A stretch of 43,047 nucleotides of DNA, taken from positions 1 through 43,047 of the forward strand of contig DASUHM010000072.1 in assembly GCA_036273515.1 (NCBI GenBank), in the 5' to 3' direction. The notes beneath the pieces are model-generated. The model was given only the letters and a program-made list of their open reading frames with translations. It ran no database searches and was not told the DNA's origin. Positions 7,439-15,570 of this stretch are shown here, piece after piece (position 1 is the first letter of the stretch; the number at the start of each line of letters is the position of its first letter). The position numbers and the translations under genes were made by a program. This DNA comes from Gaiellales bacterium (GTDB lineage: Bacteria > Actinomycetota > Thermoleophilia > Gaiellales > JAICJC01).

Positions 7439-9256
7439 ATGGTCACTGAGGGGGCCGCCGCATTCCTGCGCCGGTTCGCGCCGTTCGATGCCGTCCCCGA
7501 GGAGGAGCTCGCGGAGGCAGAGGCCGCGATCGTCGAGCGCGGGTACGCGCCGGGCGAGCTCGTCCTGGTCGAGGACGGCACCCCCGCCCGCCACCTGTAC
7601 GTGATCCGCTCGGGCACCGTCGAGCTCGTCCACGAGGAGGACGTGATCGACGTCCTCGAGCCGGGCGAGCTGTTCGGCCACCCGTCGCTGCTCTCCGGCA
7701 TGGCGCCGGCCTTCGACGTGCGCGCCCGCGAGCAGACGGTGTGCCTGCTGCTCGACGCCGCCCTCGCCCGGCGCCTGCTCGGCAGCCCCTCCGGCGTCGA
7801 GTTCGTCGCCAGCTCGCTGCGGGAGCGGCTGGTCCGCACGGGCGAGGTCGCCCATGCCCAGGCCGATCAGCGCACCGCCCATCTGGGCGCGCTCGTGCAC
7901 CGGCCGGCGGTCGAGTGCACGCCCGCGGCCGAGGCCGGCGAAGCGGCCCGGCTGATGGCGGAGGCCGACGTGTCGTGCGTCCTCGTCCGCCTGGACGACG
8001 GCGGCTTCGGCATCGTCACCGACTCCGACCTGCGGGCCAAGCTGCTCGCCCGCGGCCGGCCGCCCTCGACGCCGGTCGCCGAACTCATGACCGCGCCCGC
8101 GCTGACCTTCCCGCCGGAGCGGATGGCCGTCGACGCGATGCTCGACATGCTCGACCTGGGCATCCACCACGCCCCAGTGGTCGCCGCCGACGGCTCGCCG
8201 GTCGGGGTCGTCACGGCCACCGACCTGATGTATCTCGAGAGCCGCACGCCGTTCGCCCTGCGCCGCTCGATCGCCCACGCGACCAGCGTCGACGAGGTGG
8301 TCGAGGCCGCGTCCCACCTGCCCCAGATGGTGGTCGCGCTGATCCGGGCCGGCGTCGTCGCCGCCGACCTGGGGCGGGTCGTCGCGCTCCAGTCCGACAC
8401 CGCCACGGTGCGCCTGCTCGACCTCGCCGCCGAGCGGCTCGGCCCGACGCCGTCGGCATGGGCGTGGATGGCGCTTGGCTCGACCGCCCGCCGCGAGGCG
8501 ACGCTCGCCTCCGACCAGGACAACGCGCTCGCCTACGCCGACGGGGCGGACGACGACCACTACGCCGCGCTCGCAGCCGACGTGAACGAGGGCCTGGCCC
8601 GGTGCGGCTTCGGCGCGGACAACGCCGAGGTGCTGGCGCGCAACCGCCAGTGGCGCATGTCGGAGGCAGACTGGAAGCGGGTCTTCCGCGACTGCCTCGA
8701 GCAGCCTGACCGCTCCCACCTGGTCCGCGCGGCGGTCGCGTTCGACTTCCGCCACGTCTGCGGCGGCCTGCAGATCGTGCGACCGCTGGTCGAGATCGAG
8801 CGCCAGGCGCCGTCCTACCCGGACTTCCTGCGCCGACTGGCCCGCACCGCCACCGACTGGGAGCCGCCGCTCGGCTTCCGCGGCAAGCTCCAGCTCGGCG
8901 ACGACGGCCGCATCGACGTGAAGCGCGGCGGGGTCGTCCCGATCGCCAACCTGGCCCGCTTCCACGCCCTCCGCTCGGGCGTCACCGTGTCGGGCACCGT
9001 CGCCCGGCTGCGGGCCGCGGCGCAGGCCGGGGCGATCGAGCCCGACCGGGCCGCGGCGCTCGAGGAGGGCTTCGAGCTGGTCACCCGCATACGGCTCGAG
9101 CATCAGGTTTCCGAGGTCGAAGCCGGCCTCGAGCCGACCAACCGGATCGCCCCGTCCGACCTCGCTCCGCTGGCCCGCGGACAGCTGCGCAGCGCCCTCC
9201 GCGAGGTGGCCGACGCGCAGCATGTGCTCGCCCGGTTCGTGCCCCTCGGCATGTAG
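7439..9256 (+). CDS. cNMP-binding / CBS / DUF294 nucleotidyltransferase-like signalling protein
   Basis: From ATG 7439 the product is 605 residues. The order of domains is a cyclic-nucleotide-binding domain (about 5-130, with APGELVLVEDG and the jelly-roll IRSGTVELV), two CBS motifs (about 150-270, with FGIVTDSDLR and GVVTATDLMYLE), a DUF294 nucleotidyltransferase-like domain (about 300-440, with GSTARRE at 347-353 and a SDQDNAL acidic motif at 358-364) and a DUF294 C-terminal substrate-binding region. The GS...SDxD signature is that of GlnD-type nucleotidyltransferases. The layout is known in bacteria and is thought to link nucleotide sensing to transfer of a nucleotide to a partner, but the target is not known. 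The longer frame upstream is spurious. Confidence 0.88.
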   Translation: MVTEGAAAFLRRFAPFDAVPEEELAEAEAAIVERGYAPGELVLVEDGTPARHLYVIRSGTVELVHEEDVIDVLEPGELFGHPSLLSGMAPAFDVRAREQTVCLLLDAALARRLLGSPSGVEFVASSLRERLVRTGEVAHAQADQRTAHLGALVHRPAVECTPAAEAGEAARLMAEADVSCVLVRLDDGGFGIVTDSDLRAKLLARGRPPSTPVAELMTAPALTFPPERMAVDAMLDMLDLGIHHAPVVAADGSPVGVVTATDLMYLESRTPFALRRSIAHATSVDEVVEAASHLPQMVVALIRAGVVAADLGRVVALQSDTATVRLLDLAAERLGPTPSAWAWMALGSTARREATLASDQDNALAYADGADDDHYAALAADVNEGLARCGFGADNAEVLARNRQWRMSEADWKRVFRDCLEQPDRSHLVRAAVAFDFRHVCGGLQIVRPLVEIERQAPSYPDFLRRLARTATDWEPPLGFRGKLQLGDDGRIDVKRGGVVPIANLARFHALRSGVTVSGTVARLRAAAQAGAIEPDRAAALEEGFELVTRIRLEHQVSEVEAGLEPTNRIAPSDLAPLARGQLRSALREVADAQHVLARFVPLGM

Positions 9257-9342
9257 CGGCCGACACTTTCTGGTCCAGACCTTTACTCCGACCGAGTGAC
9301 ATGCTTCACTAGGCCCGAATATCCCGTTCCCAAGGAGGTCTC

Positions 9343-10872
9343 ATGGCGGTCGATAGCGGCGCTCCTGACTATGAGGGCGGTGGCCTGAGTCGGGAGACGA
9401 ACTGGTGGGGGGCCTTCGTCATCGGCCTGGCGGGAACCATCCTGGTGACCGGCATCGCGCCGGTGATGGTGACATCGCTCGGGGCGTCGGCGATCCCCGT
9501 GATGATCGTGATCACGATCACCGGCTACCTGCTGTGCCTGCTCCTGGCCGAGCTCTCGGCCATGATGCCGGAGCGGACGGGCGGCTCCCCCACGTACGCC
9601 TACGTGGCGTACAAGGACAAGTGGCCGAGGTTCGCCAAGCACGTGAACGGGTTCACGTCGTGGGCCTACTGGCTGGGCTGGTTCCCGGTCGCGCCGCTGA
9701 ACATGATCCTGGCGTCGTTCTACATCGTGGACAAGTTCGGCCTCTCGACCAAGGGGTTCACGCCGATCCACACCCCGATCGCGTACTGGACGATCGTCAT
9801 CTCGATCGTCGGCATCCTGCTCGTCTTCATTCCGGCGTGGCTGGGGATCCGGCTGGGCGCCATGTTCGCCACCGTGCTCGGGCTCCTGTCCATGATCCCG
9901 CTGACGCTGCTCGCGCTGATGCCGTTCCTGCACCCGTCGGCGGCGAACTGGGGCAATCTGTCCGGCTTCGAGCATCTCGACGGCTCGAGCTTCTTCTCGT
10001 CGGCGTTCGGCCACAACTGGCTCGTCGTCTACATCGCCTTCTCGTTCCTGCTCACCTGGAACGTGATCGCGATGGAGGCCGCGGCCTGCTACATCGGCGA
10101 GTGCCGCGATCCCGAGCGCGACGCCAAGATCGCGATGAACCTCGAGGGCCTCTACGGCCTCTTCATCTACACGATGATCCCGGTCGCGTTCGTGGTCGTG
10201 CTGGGAGCGACCAAGCTGAGCGACCCGCTCCAGGCGGACCCGAAGACGATCTTCTCGACGTTCGCGACGGAGGTGTTCGGAACGGGGGCGAGTTGGCTCG
10301 ACTGGACGATCTCGATCATGCTCATCATCGCGCTCTCGCTCTCGGTGCTGAACGCGATCATGGGCTCCGCCCGGGCGCTGCACCAGATGTCGATCGACGG
10401 TGAGTTCCCGCGCATCTTCTCGAGCGTCAACCGGCACGGCGTGCCCGGCTTCTCGATGGGCTTCAACGTCATCTGCTCGATCCTGCTCATCTTCACCGGC
10501 GGCGCGGTCGAGATCTACTCGCTCTCGAACGTCGGCTACCTGGCCTCGTTCATTCCGGTTCTGGTCGGCTACTACCTGCTGCGCACGTACCGGCCCGACA
10601 TGCGCCGCCCGGTGCGGCTGCCGGAGTTCTTCAAGTACATCGCGCTGGCGATGGCCATCGGCTACTTCATCATCTGGAGCTTCGGCGGCCTCGTCTACAC
10701 GAGCCTCCCGAACGCAGCTCTGGGCGGCGCTGACACGCGCGTCTACTTCTTCATCGGCTGGGCGATCCTGCTGTCCTACCTGCCCCTCTACTGGTACCGG
10801 GTCAAGGTGGAGGATCCCAAGCACGCGAAGGAGGCTCCGCCCGAGGCTTCGCAGATGGCCGCGGGCGACTGA
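9343..10872 (+). CDS. APC-family amino acid permease
   Basis: This is a 509-residue polytopic membrane protein with about twelve hydrophobic helices. The first helix region, WWGAFVIGLAGTILVTGIAP, and the following ELSAMMPERTGGSPTYAYVA (the unwound TM1 and TM3 region of the amino acid-polyamine-organocation fold) identify the superfamily. Other typical parts are LTWNVIAMEAAACYIGECRDPERDA and SARALHQMSIDGEFPRIF. It should import an amino acid or a polyamine using a proton or ion gradient. A strong ribosome site, AAGGAGG at 9332-9338, lies four bases before the ATG. A universal stress protein gene follows 14 bp later, a common pairing. The substrate cannot be inferred. Confidence 0.93.
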   Translation: MAVDSGAPDYEGGGLSRETNWWGAFVIGLAGTILVTGIAPVMVTSLGASAIPVMIVITITGYLLCLLLAELSAMMPERTGGSPTYAYVAYKDKWPRFAKHVNGFTSWAYWLGWFPVAPLNMILASFYIVDKFGLSTKGFTPIHTPIAYWTIVISIVGILLVFIPAWLGIRLGAMFATVLGLLSMIPLTLLALMPFLHPSAANWGNLSGFEHLDGSSFFSSAFGHNWLVVYIAFSFLLTWNVIAMEAAACYIGECRDPERDAKIAMNLEGLYGLFIYTMIPVAFVVVLGATKLSDPLQADPKTIFSTFATEVFGTGASWLDWTISIMLIIALSLSVLNAIMGSARALHQMSIDGEFPRIFSSVNRHGVPGFSMGFNVICSILLIFTGGAVEIYSLSNVGYLASFIPVLVGYYLLRTYRPDMRRPVRLPEFFKYIALAMAIGYFIIWSFGGLVYTSLPNAALGGADTRVYFFIGWAILLSYLPLYWYRVKVEDPKHAKEAPPEASQMAAGD

Positions 10873-10886
10873 TCGCAGGTTCTCGG

Positions 10887-11378
10887 GTGGGAGCGGTGTT
10901 CCGACGGGCATCGCCCCCACCCGATCCGGCGACCCTGCACATCGAGCGGCTGGTGGTCGCGTCGGAGGGCCGCCCGATCGCCTGGCCGGTCCTGCAGAAG
11001 GCCTTCGAGCTGGCCCGGCCCGCCGGCGCGAAGGTGCTCGTCGTCGCGATCGCGCGCGTGTGGGGGACATCGCTCGGCTTCCCCAACCCGGGGCTCAACC
11101 CGACCCGGCACGAGTGGGACGCCCAGCGCCTGCTCGTGCGCGAGGCCCGCGATGCGCTCGAGAAGGCCGGCTTCGACGCGTCCGGGCACGTGATCGGCAC
11201 CCGACGCGCCGCGAAGCGGATCGTGGAGGAGTCGCACCGGTTCGGGGCCGACGCGATCGTCATGGGCGCCGACCGCCACCGCGGGCTCCTGTCCGACTTC
11301 ATCTGGTCGCAGGAGCCCCACCGGGTCGCGCGCCGGGCGCGCGTGCCGGTCTACCTGGTCCCGCTCGACCAGGGCTGA
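10887..11378 (+). CDS. Universal stress protein (UspA family)
   Basis: The 163-residue protein has one Usp domain. The start of the fold is IERLVVASEGRPIAWPVLQKAFELA, the middle beta strand AKVLVVAIARV, and the ATP-binding loop VMGADRHRGLLSDFIWSQEPHRVARRARVPVYLVP, which keeps the G-x2-G-x9-G(S/T) spacing only loosely. GTG 10887 is the likely start, with GTG 10899 an alternative. It follows an amino-acid permease at a 14-bp gap, so it is probably made with it and may adjust transport or bind nucleotide in stress. Whether it binds ATP is uncertain because the loop is imperfect. Confidence 0.83.
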   Translation: MGAVFRRASPPPDPATLHIERLVVASEGRPIAWPVLQKAFELARPAGAKVLVVAIARVWGTSLGFPNPGLNPTRHEWDAQRLLVREARDALEKAGFDASGHVIGTRRAAKRIVEESHRFGADAIVMGADRHRGLLSDFIWSQEPHRVARRARVPVYLVPLDQG

Positions 11379-11403
11379 CCTGACCGGACGGGCAATGTAG
11401 ACT
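11375..11403 (+). promoter_or_regulatory. Candidate promoter of purD-purE
   Basis: CTGACC (11375-11380) is separated by 17 bp from TAGACT (11398-11403), the latter preceded by TG as in an extended -10. The purD ATG begins seven bases after the -10, so transcription may start at the initiation codon itself. The same TGTAGACT octamer lies before purB. Confidence 0.5.
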
Positions 11404-11410
11404 CGCCGCG

Positions 11411-12697
11411 ATGCGAGTGCTCCTGGTGGGATCCGGCGGTCGCGAGCACGCCCTGGCCTGGGCGCTGGCCCGCTCCCCGCTGCTCGAGCGGCTCGACGCC
11501 GCGCCCGGAAACCCCGGCATCGCCACGCTGGCGCGCTGCCACGACGTGCCCGTCTCCGACCTCGAGGGCCTGACCCGGCTGGCGCAGGAGCTGGCCGTCG
11601 ACCTCGTGGTCGTCGGGCCGGAGGCGCCGCTCGTCGCCGGCCTCGCGAACCGGCTGGCCGACGCAGGCATCGGCGTGTTCGGGCCGTCCGCCGCCGCCGC
11701 CCAGATGGAGGGCTCGAAGGCGTTTGCCAAGAGCGTGATGGACGCGGCGGGCGTGCCCACCGCGCGCTTCACGATCTGCGACACGGTGTCGGCGGCGCAC
11801 GCCGCGATCGCCGAGGCCGACGGCGACGTCGTCGTCAAGGCCGACGGCCTCGCCGCGGGCAAGGGCGTCGTGGTCTGCTCGTCCACGACCGAGGCCCACG
11901 CCGCCGTGGCGGCGGCGCTCGTCGACGGCCGTTTCGGCGCGTCCGGCCGGCGGGTGCTGATCGAGGAGCGGCTCGAGGGCGAGGAGCTCTCGCTGCTCGC
12001 GCTGTGCGACGGCGAGAACGTCGTCCCGCTCGCGCCCGCCCGCGACTACAAGCGCGTGGGCGACGGCGACGCCGGCCCAAACACCGGCGGCATGGGCTCG
12101 ATCTCGCCCGTTCCCGGGATCGATTCCGACATGGTCGCCGACATCCTTGCGCGCGTGCACCGGCCCGTGGTCAACGAACTCGCCCGGCGCGGGGCGCCCT
12201 ACCGCGGCTGTCTCTACGCCGGCCTGATCCTGACCGCCGACGGCCCCAAGGTGATCGAGTTCAACGCCCGCTTCGGCGACCCCGAGACGCAGGCGATCCT
12301 GCCGCGCACCGGAGGCGACCTGCTGGCCCTGCTGGCCCGCTCGGCGGCCGGCAGCCTCGCCGGGTGCGAGATCGAGACGGTCGAGCCGGCGTGCGTCAGC
12401 GTCGTCCTGGCCTCGCGGGGGTATCCGGACTCCCCCGAGGTGGGCGACCTGATCTCCGGGATCGACGACGCGGAGGAGATCGAGGGCGTGACCGTCTTCC
12501 ACGCCGGCACCGCGACGCGCGGCGACGGCGTCCAGACCTCCGGCGGGCGCGTACTCAACGTGACGGCCGTCGGGCCTGACTTCCATACCGCCCGCCGGCG
12601 CGCCTATCTCGGCGTCGACGCGATCCGGATCGCGGGGGCCCACCATCGCAGCGACATCGGCCTCGCCGCGCAGAACGCGGAGCACGTACATGCCTGA
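11411..12697 (+). CDS. purD: Phosphoribosylamine-glycine ligase
   Basis: PurD joins glycine to phosphoribosylamine with ATP, the second step of purine synthesis. The 428-residue length is standard. The N-terminal domain opens VLLVGSGGREHALAWAL. The ATP-grasp core holds VVVKADGLAAGKGVVVC, then NTGGMGSISPVPG, and the metal-binding EFNARFGDPETQAILPR. The last domain has the SGGRVLNVTAVG motif. The ATG is fixed by the protein start and by the -10 box seven bases before it. The purE ATG lies eight bases inside the end of this gene, so the two are translationally coupled. Confidence 0.97.
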   Translation: MRVLLVGSGGREHALAWALARSPLLERLDAAPGNPGIATLARCHDVPVSDLEGLTRLAQELAVDLVVVGPEAPLVAGLANRLADAGIGVFGPSAAAAQMEGSKAFAKSVMDAAGVPTARFTICDTVSAAHAAIAEADGDVVVKADGLAAGKGVVVCSSTTEAHAAVAAALVDGRFGASGRRVLIEERLEGEELSLLALCDGENVVPLAPARDYKRVGDGDAGPNTGGMGSISPVPGIDSDMVADILARVHRPVVNELARRGAPYRGCLYAGLILTADGPKVIEFNARFGDPETQAILPRTGGDLLALLARSAAGSLAGCEIETVEPACVSVVLASRGYPDSPEVGDLISGIDDAEEIEGVTVFHAGTATRGDGVQTSGGRVLNVTAVGPDFHTARRRAYLGVDAIRIAGAHHRSDIGLAAQNAEHVHA

Positions 12698-13172
12698 GCA
12701 ACCCACTCCCGCGCCCGAGGTCAAGCACCTGTGGGCGGAGCTCGAGTCCACCGGCCCCCAGGTCGGCATCCTCATGGGCTCGGAATCCGACCGTGAGGTC
12801 ATGGAGGCCGCCGCGAAGGAGCTCGAGGAGCGCGGCATCTCGTTCGAGATGCAGGCCCTCTCGGCCCACCGCGATCCCCGCGGCGTCGCCGAGTACTCGT
12901 CGACCGCCGCCCTGCGCGGCGTGCGGGTGATCATCGCCGGCGCGGGCAAGGCCGCCGCCCTCCCGGGCGTCGTCGCGGCCTACACCGAGCTGCCCGTGAT
13001 CGGCGTGCCCATCAGGACGTCCGACCTGGGCGGGATGGATTCGCTGCTCTCGATCGTCCAGATGCCCCCGGGCGTCCCCGTCGCCTGCATGGCGATCAAC
13101 GGCGCCCGCAACGCCGCCATCTTCGCGGCCAAAATTCTCGCCCAGGGCGCCCCACCCCCTGCCGAGTTCTAG
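12690..13172 (+). CDS. purE: PurE-type N5-CAIR mutase / AIR carboxylase, atypical active site
   Basis: This 160-residue protein has the PurE fold with GILMGSESDREVM (substrate loop), LSAHRDP with catalytic H60, and the core IIAGAGKAAALPG, GVP and GGMDSLLSIVQMPPGVPV. Class I PurE usually reads AGAGGAAHLPG at the core. Here the histidine (H75 in E. coli) is alanine (A90) and the preceding glycine is lysine (K87), which I checked in the nucleotides. About 23 extra residues precede the domain. PurE normally rearranges the product of PurK, but no purK is in the window, so this enzyme may work as a CO2-dependent carboxylase or depend on a distant purK. A paralogue or altered enzyme is possible. Confidence 0.92.
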   Translation: MPEQPTPAPEVKHLWAELESTGPQVGILMGSESDREVMEAAAKELEERGISFEMQALSAHRDPRGVAEYSSTAALRGVRVIIAGAGKAAALPGVVAAYTELPVIGVPIRTSDLGGMDSLLSIVQMPPGVPVACMAINGARNAAIFAAKILAQGAPPPAEF

Positions 13173-13422
13173 TTACGTCCACGGCAGGCGAGCCCAGCCT
13201 GGCGGCCGTTCCCGCCGGAACGGCTCGACCGTCGCGTAGGCCCGTCTCCAATCCGAGGTCTCCGCGAACCCGTGCTCGGTCCACGGGGAACAGTGGCAGA
13301 AGTCCCGAGGGCCGCAGGCGGCGCTCCTCGTTCTCGACGAGCAGCGTCCACTGCCTCGGCCCCAGGCGCGCCGCCGCCGGCGGAGTCCGTGATACCTCCG
13401 CCGGCGAGGATGCGCTGGGCCG
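13173..13422. other. Intergenic region with possible degraded minus-strand coding remnant
   Basis: This 250-bp gap lies between convergent purE and the secreted propeller gene. On the minus strand two adjacent frames read like protein: one gives RLGPRQWTLLVENEERRLRP, and one base out of step the other gives WTEHGFAETSDWRRAY followed by ATVEPFRRERPPGWARLPWT and a stop. A frameshift near the CCCTCGGGACTTC stretch would join them. The tryptophan content is unlike random GC-rich frames. I cannot name a family, so this may be a decayed gene end or chance. Confidence 0.25.
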
Positions 13423-15372
13423 CTAGCTCGACAGGACGAACATGCCGCGCCCGGCCCACGTCTGGCCGTCGCCCTTGGCCGGGCCGCTGACGAGCACCTG
13501 GGTGCCCGGAACGGGCTTGCCGCCGGCGAAGTTGATCGACCACAGGTTCTGCTGCTGGTTTCCGCCGACTCCCGTGGTGAGGACGTAGTAGATCTTGCCG
13601 TTGGCCATGGTCATCTGGGACGCGGTGTTCCAGGTGAGGCCGTCGCCGTTGCCGGAGATCGTGAACGTCTGCGTCCCGACGATGTTGTCCTCGGGCTCGA
13701 AGTAGCGGTAGTACATGTGCGTGTCGCCGGAGACGGTGTAGTACAGCCGCTCCGTCGTCGGGTCGAAGAACATCCCGGTCAGGTTGGCGATCGGGAACTG
13801 CGCCGACGTCAGCCCGTACAGATTCACCGTCGTGGCGGCGCCGAAGGTGGTGCCGTCGAACGTGCGGGCGAGGAACGTGCCGTTGCTCTGACCCGTGTAG
13901 AGCGTCGATCCGATCATGAACGCCCCGCGCACCTGCGAGAAGTCGATGCCGGTGCCGGACAGGGTCGTCTGCGTCCCGGCGGACGTCCCGGTGAAGCTGC
14001 GGTGGGTCGGGTTGGTGCCGACGCCGAGCGTCCACAGGTCGCCGGGGAGCGTGCCGATGTTCCAGGTCGGGATGGACTCGCCCCCGGCCTGCGGCATGAG
14101 CGCGATGCGGTTGCGGATGAGGCCGTCGATGTAGGCCGTGTCGCTCCCGACCCACAGGCCGTCCTGGGTGGCGAGCAGCGCCCACACGCCGGAGCCGCGC
14201 GGGTTGCGGCCGGGGTTCCACGAGAACGGCATGCCGTTCACCGGGTCGAGGGCGGCGATGCCCATGCGGGGTACGGCGCCCGGGCCGGCGGAGTCGCCCG
14301 CCAGCGGATTGTTCTCCCAGCGCTGGTGGCCGCCCGCGTAGACGGCGGTGCCGGTGACGGCGACCTGCGTGATGCTGTCGCCGCCGCTGTAGTCCGCCCA
14401 GGTGGGCAGCTGGCCGGGGCCGCTCGTGTTGCCCTCCCAGCGCGAGACCGAGTCGCACAGCACCCCTGCGCCCGGGCCGCCGAAGTAGGCGCCGGTGTCG
14501 CCGACGATGAAGTAGCTGCCGTCGGGCGCCCACTTGACGTCGCGGATGTACGTGTCGAAGTGGCTCGAGCAGGCCGGCTTGAACGAGTTCGTCTGCCAGC
14601 TCGAGACGGACACGGGCGTCGTGGTCAGGTCGAGGACGGCGATCTGGGCGCGGTCGAGCCCGTCGGCCGTCAGAAACGTGCCGGTGGCGACGAGCTTGGT
14701 GCCGTCGGGCGAGATGTCGAAGTGGGCCACGCGCAGGGTGCCCGCGCGCTTCGTGGCGAAGTTCACGTTGACGTTCGGGTCGAGCGCGCCCGTATTCACG
14801 TCGAGGGCCGCGAGCCGGCCGCGGGCGACGCCGTCGATCGACGAGAAGGCCCCGCCGATGTACAGGTCGTTGCCGAGCACCTGCGAGTCCTCGACCCAGC
14901 TCCCCACCGACACCACGCCCTTCCAGCTCGTGTCGATCGAGCCGTCGGCCAGGTTCAGCTTGACGATGCGCTTCGCCGCCACCCCGTTCACGGTCGAGAA
15001 CTCGCCCCCGACGAACACGGCCTGGCCGCCCGGAGCGACCGAGATCGTGCTGACCTCGCCGCCCTCGATGTCGGGCATGAAGCTCGTATCGATCGCGCCG
15101 GTCTGCGAGTCGAAGGCCACGATCTCGTGCACCGTCGTGACGGTCGTGTCGTTCTTCCCCTTGACGCCCGTGAAGGTGCCGCCGACGACCATCAGGTTGC
15201 CGGCCTGGGCGACGGCATTGACCTGGCCGTCCTGGATGTTCGGTGTGAACTTGGCGGGCGTCGCGGAGACGACGACGGACTGGGCCGCGTCGGTCGCCTC
15301 GGCCGCCGGGACGGCGGAGAGCGCAGCAAGGATCAGGAGGGCCGGGAGCCCGGCGCGGAATAGGCGAAACAT
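13423..15372 (-). CDS. Secreted delta-60-type beta-propeller repeat protein
   Basis: This is a 649-residue protein with a signal peptide (about residues 1-26, ending AVPAAEA). It is built of repeated blades such as VFVGGEFSTVNGVAAKR followed by IVKLNLADGSIDTSW, and LYIGGAFSSIDGVARGR followed by LAALDVNTGALDP, which match the DUF5122 (delta-60) repeat pattern. After about residue 320 the repeats diverge. The likely location is the cell surface or medium, and no catalytic residues can be assigned. A GAGG seven bases before ATG 15372 is a fair ribosome site. The gene runs opposite to the purine genes and interrupts their order between purE and purB, so it may be a later insertion. Confidence 0.82.
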   Translation of the reverse strand: MFRLFRAGLPALLILAALSAVPAAEATDAAQSVVVSATPAKFTPNIQDGQVNAVAQAGNLMVVGGTFTGVKGKNDTTVTTVHEIVAFDSQTGAIDTSFMPDIEGGEVSTISVAPGGQAVFVGGEFSTVNGVAAKRIVKLNLADGSIDTSWKGVVSVGSWVEDSQVLGNDLYIGGAFSSIDGVARGRLAALDVNTGALDPNVNVNFATKRAGTLRVAHFDISPDGTKLVATGTFLTADGLDRAQIAVLDLTTTPVSVSSWQTNSFKPACSSHFDTYIRDVKWAPDGSYFIVGDTGAYFGGPGAGVLCDSVSRWEGNTSGPGQLPTWADYSGGDSITQVAVTGTAVYAGGHQRWENNPLAGDSAGPGAVPRMGIAALDPVNGMPFSWNPGRNPRGSGVWALLATQDGLWVGSDTAYIDGLIRNRIALMPQAGGESIPTWNIGTLPGDLWTLGVGTNPTHRSFTGTSAGTQTTLSGTGIDFSQVRGAFMIGSTLYTGQSNGTFLARTFDGTTFGAATTVNLYGLTSAQFPIANLTGMFFDPTTERLYYTVSGDTHMYYRYFEPEDNIVGTQTFTISGNGDGLTWNTASQMTMANGKIYYVLTTGVGGNQQQNLWSINFAGGKPVPGTQVLVSGPAKGDGQTWAGRGMFVLSS

Positions 15373-15521
15373 GCGGTTACCTCGGCTTTTAACCGTGGAC
15401 GGGGGTCAGTCGATGGTACGAGATAACCCGTAAACCAGGAAGCCCCTCAATCGGGTGAAGTTCCGCTGCCCGGCCCACCCGGTCCGGGGGTGCGACCCGG
15501 CGGGTGACCGCCACACCCTCC

Positions 15522-15529
15522 TGTAGACT
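15522..15529 (+). promoter_or_regulatory. Candidate -10 of the purB-purH operon
   Basis: TGTAGACT is identical to the octamer before purD. It lies 41 bp ahead of the purB TTG start. A GTGACC 14 bp upstream is too close to be a confident -35. An AAGG before the TTG suits a leadered transcript here. No riboswitch or PUR-box-like repeat is evident. Confidence 0.45.
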
Positions 15530-15570
15530 GACCTCGGCCGCCCTCTCCGACCGAAGGTAGCGACTCCGGC

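Noticed and set aside
13169-14533. Minus-strand frame of 454 residues overlapping the secreted propeller gene
   Set aside because: It is the propeller gene read out of frame, with low-complexity Arg/Gly/His content and no motif.
15373-15570. Purine riboswitch or PUR-box pair upstream of purB
   Set aside because: No purine aptamer core or paired PurR-type repeats were seen; only the TGTAGACT box stands out.
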